Below are positions 16,244-23,700 of a stretch of 64,000 bases of DNA, piece by piece (within the stretch, counting starts at the first letter, position 1; each line of letters begins with the position of its first letter). A model generated the notes under the pieces. It was not told the DNA's origin and did no database searches. It worked only from the letters and a program-made list of their open reading frames with translations. The translations under genes and the position numbers were made by a program. Origin of the DNA: Paenimyroides marinum. Lineage in GTDB: Bacteria; Bacteroidota; Bacteroidia; Flavobacteriales; Flavobacteriaceae. Location of the stretch: the NCBI RefSeq assembly GCF_900108395.1, contig NZ_FNXE01000013.1, positions 1-64,000 on the forward strand. The letters are read 5' to 3'.

Positions 16244-16338
16244 CAAACAAATTTAACCATTTATTTGATTTTACAAAATTATTAACTAAAAAAGTATGGT
16301 AATCAAAACAGCTCTAAACAACAATTAATAAAAAAAGC
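16244..16338 (-). repeat. 95-bp promoter-bearing repeat, copy B
   Basis: This segment is nearly identical to 25724-25818, including the non-promoter part AATCAAAACAGCTCTAAAC. A shorter match lies at 15311-15360. The copies point the same way relative to their downstream genes. Confidence 0.85.
16248..16278 (-). promoter_or_regulatory. Promoter of barrel gene C (copy B of a shared promoter)
   Basis: The minus strand reads TTTTG-N18-TAAATTTG, the same as at 15313-15343 and 25728-25758. The segment 16244-16338 as a whole matches 25724-25818 with only a few differences. Confidence 0.8.
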
Positions 16339-16339
16339 C

Positions 16340-16459
16340 TGTCCGAAAAGTGTCATTTTGAGCAAAACGGAGTGAAGTCGAAAAATATAAAGCACTATTA
16401 TAAGAGATTCATCCGTTGTCGGAATGACAATTACACTTAATTATTTGACTTTTCGGACA
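16340..16459. repeat. 120-bp nested inverted repeat carrying a REP-like core
   Basis: The outer arms TGTCCGAAAAGT (16340-16351) and ACTTTTCGGACA (16448-16459) are perfect. Inside, TGTCATT (16351-16357) pairs with AATGACA (about 16423-16429), and the core GAGCAAAACGGAGTGAAGTCGA is a member of the dispersed GTCATTCTGAGC family. The size and terminal repeats suggest a MITE-like element. No gene lies within. Confidence 0.6.
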
Positions 16460-16469
16460 CCTTCTTTGC

Positions 16470-16502
16470 TTATAGCTTATAGCCTAAAGCTTAAAGCTAT
16501 AA
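16470..16502 (-). repeat. Hairpin after the first T9SS gene
   Basis: TTATAGCTT (16470-16478) pairs with AAGCTATAA (16494-16502), just after the stop of the minus-strand gene at 16505. There is no T-run, so it may stabilise the 3' end rather than terminate. Confidence 0.45.
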
Positions 16503-16504
16503 AC

Positions 16505-18481
16505 TTACTTTTTAATCACCTTAACCGTTGCTACATTATTGTGAATGGTTGTTACTTTAACAAAATAAACTCCATTGGTTGCGTTTTGCAGGTTTAACTG
16601 GTTACTGCTGCCAAACATGCCGTTTTGTATTTCACGCCCGTTCATATCGTAAACTACATAATTTAACAAAGTTTCATCGGTTTCTATATTTATAATATCA
16701 TTGGTTGGGTTTGGGTAAACATTTACCTTGATGTTGTTAAACTTTTCGGTACTGTTGGTACCGCAGGCATAAGCTCCTAACTTGGCAACAAAAAAGTTTG
16801 ACTGCCCAGTGCTTACCAAAGGGGTTATGCCTAGTGTGTTGTTCATAAACAAATTGGCATTAAAAGTACCGGCGGTTATATAGTTGCCGTCGTTATCGGT
16901 GGCTACAGCAGTCATTTGTTTGGTACTTACAGCCTCACCCTGTATATCGTGTACGTTTATTACCGCCCCGGTTTGTTTATTCAAACGTACCAATACAGGA
17001 TCCGGTTGATAATTTATTATTGGACGTACTACTTCTATTGTACCCCAAAAATCTGCACCACTCTGTACCCCAAAAGCAACCTCGTTTCCTTTAAGGGCAA
17101 TACCTTTACCTTGTCGTGGTGCAGGTCCTAAAACACCTGAACTATAAGCAGCTGTTGCCTGTACCCATTGTACCACTCCGTTACTGTTAATTTTAAAAAT
17201 CATAGGTATAGTAAAGTCTGCACCAGGAGTAAAGAGATATGGGGTTACACTGGGATCATTAGGATCATATATCTTTAGGTCTTGCTCGTTATAGTTTTTG
17301 TACAAATCTCCTCCAATATATATATCTGAATTCGTATCAATTTTAATTGATTTGAACCTGTTAGACGGCTGTATGGCAGGTCCTCCTACTATTGGATTAG
17401 AATATAGTTCTCTATGCCACAACAAGCCGCCATTGGTACCGTCAATGGCAAATAAAAATGAAAGGTTAACTACACTACTGCCGTCATACGTAAGTGGTGC
17501 ATTCTTTCTATGACCTGTAACATAATATCGGTTTAGGTTTTCATCGTAAGCAAAATAGGTAGATCCTTTGGCAAAACCGGTTCCGTCCGGAATAGGCAAA
17601 AGCATACTGCTTACATAATTTAGATCCTTGTCGTATTTAGCCAGATAATATTGAAAGGCTGCAGTGGTATTGGGAACATTAACATTATTATCTAAATAGC
17701 CATTCCCTTTACGTAAGCCAATTATAAAATGTAAGTTATCTTTACTGTCTATTGCAAGGTCTAATAATTGCGGAGGTAAAAACTCCATAGCATTAACAGC
17801 TCCTTCTAAAGCTTCTCTTTTAATATAGTTGCCATTGCTGTCGTATTTTACTAAATATGCTGTTTTAAAACCTTCTTGTGCTATTTGTGGGTTGGTAAGG
17901 TCAGGGTAAGGTATAGAGTCTGTTGGGCTAAAATGAACGGGCAGTCCGTCAGTAGTAGCATCGTCATTCCTTACATAAGCGCCTATATAAACATTGTTTT
18001 GGCTGTCTAAAACCAAATTGTAAGCACTATCATCAAATGCCCCTCCAATGGCTTGGCTCCAACGTACGGTACCATCACACGTAGTAGAAAATAAAAAGAT
18101 ATCCTCCACTCCCCCTGCTACAGAACTTGATAAGTTGTAGGTTTTTACAGATTGCCCATCAAGTTGCACCCCATTCTTTCCATAAACCGAAGCAATAAAA
18201 TAATAATTATTGTCGGTGCCAACTTTAATATCGTGTATTTGTTCATTGCCGGAGTCGCCCGAAGGTCCGCCACCGCTTACTGCCCAGTCCCAGTTGTAGG
18301 TTTGGGCGGTTGAGAAGAAAGAGGAAAGAAGAAAGAGGAAAGATAGTATTTGGCACTTCGATACTTCGACAGGGCTCAGTAACCGCAGGCTCAGTGACCG
18401 TAGGCTCGGCATGACAAACTGAATGAGATGCTGAAACAAGTTCAGCATGACAAACTTTGTTGGGTGTAATTGTTGTTGCAT
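16505..18481 (-). CDS. T9SS-sorted beta-propeller-like surface protein 1
   Basis: The 658-residue frame has three parts. The first 45 residues or so (including MLNLFQHLIQ) are the translation of a dispersed REP-like repeat, not family sequence. A hydrophobic stretch (ILSFLFLLSSFF..AQ) is the signal peptide. The body (TYNWDWAVSGGGPSGD onward) has repeated segments of the type DIFLFSTTCDGTVRWSQAIGG...DSQNNVYIGAYV, like SBBP-type propeller repeats. The tail (about 580-658; VYPNPTNDIINIET.....VYDMNGREIQNG...YFVKVT) is a type A T9SS sorting domain, so the protein is exported and surface-attached or released. No start codon exists between the repeat and the signal, so the nearest usable ATG lies in the repeat (MPSLRS...). 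It is a paralogue of the next gene upstream. Confidence 0.85.
   Translation of the reverse strand: MQQQLHPTKFVMLNLFQHLIQFVMPSLRSLSLRLLSPVEVSKCQILSFLFLLSSFFSTAQTYNWDWAVSGGGPSGDSGNEQIHDIKVGTDNNYYFIASVYGKNGVQLDGQSVKTYNLSSSVAGGVEDIFLFSTTCDGTVRWSQAIGGAFDDSAYNLVLDSQNNVYIGAYVRNDDATTDGLPVHFSPTDSIPYPDLTNPQIAQEGFKTAYLVKYDSNGNYIKREALEGAVNAMEFLPPQLLDLAIDSKDNLHFIIGLRKGNGYLDNNVNVPNTTAAFQYYLAKYDKDLNYVSSMLLPIPDGTGFAKGSTYFAYDENLNRYYVTGHRKNAPLTYDGSSVVNLSFLFAIDGTNGGLLWHRELYSNPIVGGPAIQPSNRFKSIKIDTNSDIYIGGDLYKNYNEQDLKIYDPNDPSVTPYLFTPGADFTIPMIFKINSNGVVQWVQATAAYSSGVLGPAPRQGKGIALKGNEVAFGVQSGADFWGTIEVVRPIINYQPDPVLVRLNKQTGAVINVHDIQGEAVSTKQMTAVATDNDGNYITAGTFNANLFMNNTLGITPLVSTGQSNFFVAKLGAYACGTNSTEKFNNIKVNVYPNPTNDIINIETDETLLNYVVYDMNGREIQNGMFGSSNQLNLQNATNGVYFVKVTTIHNNVATVKVIKK
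18315..18342. repeat. Two perfect 14-bp tandem repeats in the signal-peptide coding region
   Basis: The unit AAGAAAGAGGAAAG occurs twice in a row (18315-18328, 18329-18342), preceded by a partial unit. It encodes the hydrophobic core of the signal peptide of the T9SS protein at 16505. The unit length is not a multiple of three, so gain or loss of one copy would break the frame. Confidence 0.75.
18355..18455 (-). repeat. REP-like repeats at the 5' end of T9SS gene 1
   Basis: On the minus strand the segment contains GTCATGCTGAACTTG and, further on, GTCATGCCGAGC...CTGAGCC...GTCGAAG, typical members of the dispersed Bacteroidota repeat that often yields spurious 'LNLFQHL' or 'HAELVS' peptides. 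Here it lies within the reading frame and provides the last ATG before the signal peptide. Confidence 0.75.
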
Positions 18482-18499
18482 AATTTCTTTTGTTTTATT

Positions 18500-18539
18500 G
18501 TTGAATTGTTGAATCGTTGATTTGTTGATTTGTTGATTT
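18500..18539. repeat. Five 8-bp tandem repeats upstream of T9SS gene 1
   Basis: GTTGAATT, GTTGAATC and three GTTGATTT units follow each other without a gap. They begin 19 bases upstream of the longest possible start of the gene at 16505 (minus strand), thus in its leader or promoter. Slippage here would change promoter or leader length. The rest of 18540-18688 holds another short repeat (CTCCCTAGTCC..AGAGGGAA, about 18580-18606) and nothing coding. Confidence 0.75.
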
Positions 18540-18688
18540 GTGATAAACTGTATATTTTATTTGGTTTTGATTGGCTACACCTCCCTAGTCCTCCTCAAAG
18601 AGGGAATAAGCAGTGTTATAATAATAAAAGCTAATGCCCGCAGTTTTACGTTATAACTTTGGACATTAGACTTTAGACTATATAAAAC

Positions 18689-20641
18689 TTACTTTTTAAT
18701 CACCCTAACGGTTGCTACATTATTGTGAATGGTTGTTACTTTAACAAAATATACCCCGTTGGTTGCATTTTGCAGGTTTAACTGGTTACTGCTGCCAAAT
18801 ATGCCGTTTTGTATTTCACGACCGTTCATATCGTAAACTACATAATTTAACAAAGTTTCATCGGTTTCTATATTTATAATATCATTGGTTGGGTTTGGGT
18901 AGACATTTACCTTGATGTTGTTAAACTTCTCGGTACTGTTAGTGCCGCAGGCATAAGCCCCTAACTTCGCAACAAAAAAGTCTGACTCTCCTGCACTGTT
19001 AAGCGGTGCTATGCCCGGCGTGTTAGAAAACAATGCATCCATAAAATGTCCTCCCGTAACATAGTTACCATCCCTATCTACAGCTAAAGCAGTCATAGTC
19101 TTATTGCTGCCCGGATCATCTATCGAATGCATACCAATGGTTGTTCCGGTTTGTTTGTCAAAACGTAGTAATGTAGGAGCAGTTCCTTGACCATACGGGT
19201 AATTCAGCGTAAAGCTGTCCCACTGAAAATTTCCTTCACTACTGCCAAAGGCAACCTCACCCGATTTCAATGCCAATCCCTTTTGTATTGCCGTATGGTT
19301 GGTTTGTTTTCCGGGAGCAAAAGCTGTAGGAGTTTTTACCCATTGCACTGTACCACTGCTGTTGAATTTTATAACTATTGGCACATTAGTAGTCACGGGA
19401 GGTATAAAAGAATAAGTAGTATTTATAGAATCGTTAGGGTTGTATATTTTTACCGGTTCCGGAGGGTATATGGTTTGTGAAAACTTACCACCAAAATAAA
19501 CATCCGAGTTGGTGTCAACTTGCAAAGAGGTCATCCATGCAAATGCTAACTGATTATTAACCGGTTTAGCATATAATTCCCTATGCCAAAGCAAGCCGCC
19601 ATCGGTACCGTCAATGGCAAATAAAAATGAAAGGTTTTCCACAGCACTGCCGTCATATGATAGGGGAACAAGTCCCCCAACATGTCTATAACCGGAAATA
19701 TAATATTGGTTTAAGTTCTCGTCATAAGCAAATTTTACAGCCCCCACAGTACCCTGACCGGGAAATCCTCCGTTAGTAACCGGCAGCTGCATACTGCTAA
19801 CATAATTTAAGTCACTATCGTATTTTGCTAAAAAATACAGATAATCTGTAACCGTATTAGGAACGGTAACCTTATTGTCTAAATGTGTCCCTTTCATTAA
19901 TCCCACAATAAAATGCAGATTATTTTGGCTATCAATGGCAAGTTCTAAAAGATGTGAATAATAGGTAGAAAAAGTAACATCATTCCCTTGCAATGCTTTT
20001 TTACCTATAAATTGTCCGTTACTATCATATTTAACTAAAAAAGAGGTTTTAAGATCATCTTGATGATTTTGGTTATTGTAATCCGGATTTTGTAAAGAAT
20101 CTGTTGGGCTAAAGTGAACAGGGTGTCCATCAGGCGTGATATAATCATTACGCACATTTGCCCCAACATACACGTTATTTTGATTGTCTAAAACTAAATT
20201 AAATGCATAATCGTGCGTACCTCCCCCAATGGCTTGGCTCCAACGTACGTTACCATCACACGTAGTTGAAAATAAAAAGATATCAGGACTGCCACCAGCA
20301 ACAGAGATTGATTGGTTATATGTTTTTACGGATTGCCCATTTAGCTGAACTCCATTCTTTCCATACACCGTAGCTATAAAATAGTAGTTGTTGTCGGTAC
20401 CTACTTTAATGTCGTATATTTGTTCGTCTCTGGTATCTCCCAAAGGTCCGCCGCCGCTTACTGCCCAGTCCCATTTGTAGGTTTGAGCATAGCTCGGAAC
20501 AGAGAACAGAGAACAGAGAATAGAGAAAAAAGAAAGAAGTTTAATGCGCTGTCTTGATAAGTAATGATGAGATGCTGCACTTCGACTAGGCTCAGTGACC
20601 AATTCAGCATGACAAACTGTTGTGTGTAGTTTATTTTTCAT
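18689..20641 (-). CDS. T9SS-sorted beta-propeller-like surface protein 2
   Basis: The 650-residue protein is a close paralogue of the previous entry: same TYKWDWAVSGGGPLGD start of the mature region, same repeat pattern (DIFLFSTTCDGNVRWSQAIGGG, NNVYVGANVRND, HFSPTDS), and a type A sorting tail identical but for a residue or two. The tail DNA is also nearly identical, suggesting recent duplication or gene conversion. The N-terminus again translates a REP-like repeat, but in a different frame (CHAELVTEPSRSAASHH). The hydrophobic signal core LLSFFSILCSLFSV is encoded by a 7-bp tandem repeat. No ATG lies between the repeat and the signal, so translation probably starts at 20641. Confidence 0.85.
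   Translation of the reverse strand: MKNKLHTTVCHAELVTEPSRSAASHHYLSRQRIKLLSFFSILCSLFSVPSYAQTYKWDWAVSGGGPLGDTRDEQIYDIKVGTDNNYYFIATVYGKNGVQLNGQSVKTYNQSISVAGGSPDIFLFSTTCDGNVRWSQAIGGGTHDYAFNLVLDNQNNVYVGANVRNDYITPDGHPVHFSPTDSLQNPDYNNQNHQDDLKTSFLVKYDSNGQFIGKKALQGNDVTFSTYYSHLLELAIDSQNNLHFIVGLMKGTHLDNKVTVPNTVTDYLYFLAKYDSDLNYVSSMQLPVTNGGFPGQGTVGAVKFAYDENLNQYYISGYRHVGGLVPLSYDGSAVENLSFLFAIDGTDGGLLWHRELYAKPVNNQLAFAWMTSLQVDTNSDVYFGGKFSQTIYPPEPVKIYNPNDSINTTYSFIPPVTTNVPIVIKFNSSGTVQWVKTPTAFAPGKQTNHTAIQKGLALKSGEVAFGSSEGNFQWDSFTLNYPYGQGTAPTLLRFDKQTGTTIGMHSIDDPGSNKTMTALAVDRDGNYVTGGHFMDALFSNTPGIAPLNSAGESDFFVAKLGAYACGTNSTEKFNNIKVNVYPNPTNDIINIETDETLLNYVVYDMNGREIQNGIFGSSNQLNLQNATNGVYFVKVTTIHNNVATVRVIKK
20497..20524. 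repeat. 7-bp tandem repeat in the signal-peptide coding region
   Basis: GAACAGA occurs three times perfectly (20497-20517), followed by an imperfect GAATAGA. It encodes part of the signal peptide of the T9SS protein at 18689. A change of one unit would shift the frame. Confidence 0.75.
20570..20622 (-). repeat. REP-like repeat at the 5' end of T9SS gene 2
   Basis: On the minus strand GTCATGCTGAATTGGTCACTG...GTCGAAGTGCAGCATC is a member of the dispersed repeat family also seen at 18355-18455. A further short hairpin of similar type (CACTTCTCGA...CTCGAAGTG) lies upstream at about 20661-20685. Confidence 0.7.
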
Positions 20642-20702
20642 AGTTTATGGTTTTTATTTACACTTCTCGATTTCGCTCGAAGTGTACGTATAAAAATAAT
20701 AA

Positions 20703-20738
20703 AAAAGGTGTCAAAAGCATACGCTTTCAACACCTTTT
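20703..20738 (-). terminator. Terminator of the giant T9SS gene
   Basis: AAAAGGTGT (20703-20711) pairs with ACACCTTTT (20730-20738), with further pairing inside, and the minus strand ends in a T-run. It lies 12 bases after the stop at 20750. Confidence 0.85.
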
Positions 20739-20749
20739 ATGGTTAATGA

Positions 20750-23700
20750 TTATTTTTTAATTAATTTTTTCTGTGTAATACGCGTGCTGCCGTTTTCTAA
20801 ACTTACTACATAGGTTCCGGCAGGTAGGTGGCTTACGTTAAGCAATACTTTACCTTCTTTGCCGTTTACGGCTTGTTTTAAGCGCTGTACCCCCAACATA
20901 TCATATACCACAATATGTTGTGCGTCATTGTATTCCGTACCTACGTTATACGATGCAGTAGTAGTTTCAACCGTTGGGTTAGGCGAAAGTTCCAATTCAG
21001 GTTCTTTTACTTCTCCTTTTTTCCCACCAACCTCGTACAATTGTATTGGTACCTGGTCTGTACAAGAAGCACCCTGAATTAAGAAGATATCGTTGGCACC
21101 CGGGTAAAAGTTGCTGTTTACGTAGAATGATACGGTAATGGTATTTATTCCCGGACTTAATAAATGCGTTGCCGGTACAAAGGTACCAAAATTGTTAAAG
21201 CTACTTAAGTAAACACTTTGCCATGTACCCAGAGGGTTAAACAATGTTACCGTAAAAGTAAAGCCTCCCGGAATCGGACCCGTGTAGCTAAACGTTGCCG
21301 AAAAATTACAAGGTTGTGGCGGGCAGTTTACTATATCTGGTGTAATATTTGGCATATTACTACCAAAAGGGCAACCCTGTTGATTTAAAATCAGTTGGAA
21401 AATTCCACCATCATTCACAGGTTGATCGGGAACAACACCGCCTCCGGATTGTACCGGAATGTTGTTTGTATTCCAGTCATACTGCTCATATTCCCCTAAA
21501 GGTCCTAATAAATAGGCATCGCATACATTTGGATAACAGCCTTCGGGTACAATCCATAATACGCGGTCCGGGTTATGCGGTGCCGCAACACTATAAGTAG
21601 CACTACAACCCGACGGAGCGGTATAAATAACCTGGTACACGCCACCGTGAGCCACACTAATATTCTGCCCTGTCATGCCGTTGCTCCACAAATAGGTACC
21701 ACCAGCCGGGGTGCCGTTTGCAGACATACTTACCGTATAAGGGTTGCAGTTTGTTACCGAAGGCGTGCTAATGGTAACATTTACCGGTTGGTGTACCACC
21801 ACCTGCACAGAAGTGCTGCTGCTGCATGAATGATCGGTAGCCGATCGGGCATGGAAGTTATAGGTATATGTACCCGGAGAAAGACCGCTAATAACAAGTT
21901 CGGTGTTAGCCGCTCCTGTTACCCAGATATCATATCCGGTAGGTATTGTTGAACCTGTCCAACGGTGCTGTACCGTATTGTCGGTAACAATACCGGTAAT
22001 TACCGTACTTTCGCCTGCACACATGGTTGTAGTACCTACAATACTTACGTGCGGCGGCTTGCGGATGACATAGTTTCGTGGCTTGGTAGCCATATCGTAA
22101 AACTTACAATCATTAGCGTCAATTAATACCGCCCAATAGCTGCCGCTTTGGGTTGGTTGGTAGGTTAAACCGGTGTGTACCGGCACATCGTCATTCATCC
22201 AGATAATATCTGTTGGAGCAACCGTAAAAGGTGGCGGACTATAACTTAAAGGCAGTTCATTGCCTTCACAATAATCGGCAGTGGTAGGAATAACGTCCCC
22301 CAAAAGGAAATCAGCTTTATTAATAGCTACCACGGGTCTGTTAACAACAGCCGTTTCATATACGCAACCGTAAGGTGTTCTGATTACTAACCATATAGGA
22401 TAAGAATCTGCATCTGCAAACTGAATTTCTGTTAAAGGACCGTCTGCTACAAAATGGGTATCGTTAAAATGCCATTCATAGTGGTATTCCGACTTATAGG
22501 TACCGGGTACGTTTAAGGTAACTGCTTCATCAGCACAATAAGTTAGTGGCGTTACGGTAAAGTTGGTTGTTGGTACGCCGTCTAAATCTAATGTAATTGT
22601 TGCGGTACATGTTGGCTGCCCAAGAGAAGTTGCCGTTATGGTATACGTTTTAGTACCCGGCGTTACCCCCGTAAGAGAATAACTTGAACCTGTAGGGCTG
22701 CCCGATATACCTGTACCCGAATAGGTATAAGTAATAGGACTGATATTAGGGTCATAAACAGACGAAGCGTTTTTCAGCGTAATATTATAAACACCGTTTA
22801 CACATTCAATATCTGCTTTTAAATCTGCCTGATAATTTTTAATAACATCAAAGGTTTTTACCACATTACAAGTACCATAAGTTAGCGTTGCAATCACCGT
22901 ATGTACCCCGGCTACATCTGTTGTAAATGTAGTAGTTGGTGTGTTTGGTGAACCTGTTAGTGTAAGGTGTTCGCTACCTGACCAAGTAACTGTTGGAGAA
23001 CCGGTATAGGTAACGTTTGCCGATATGGTATTACAAGCACTCCATGTAGCATTTACATTCACATTTGGTGTCGGCGTAATGGTACAATTTGGCGAAGTGT
23101 TACAATTGGCTACAACTTCCACATTAGACGATTTAAAAGTACAGCCGTTATAGGTAATTTCTACATAATAGCTTCCTTGAGGAGTACCACCAGAGATTGT
23201 ATAATTGGAAGAGTTAGCACCTGAAATTGGGCTATTGTTTTTATACCATTGGTAACCTGCTACGGTTATCCCCGTAGGAACTGTTGAAGTAAGTGTTAAA
23301 CTACCATAACTTGCCGGGCATACTGAAATAAAGTAACCTTGCGATATTCCCACTTTAACTTCAGGGGCAACTGTTACCGTTTGCTCTGCTTCTAACTGAT
23401 AGCTACAATAGCCAACTATAGAAACTTTTATTTTTTGAGTTTGAGCTGCACCTGTTTGGTTAGTAAACCCGTTAGGAATTGAAAAGGGTACTCCGCTTGT
23501 AAACGGATAAGGTCCTTCAGCAGCTCCACCATCAAAGCTTACCATTACATCTCCTGAAATAATAGGTGCCGTTGTTACAGTCAGGTTAATGTTTTCATTT
23601 GTTAAACACTGACCCTCCAAAGATCCTAATGACATTGTTGGTTTTGGTCGTAAACTAACATTATAAGTGCCTGTTGTTTTTACACCACACTTGGTTACCG

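Noticed and set aside
18315-20524. CRISPR-like array from the many short repeats of this region
   Set aside because: The repeats are 7-14 bp, contiguous and without spacers; no cas genes are present.
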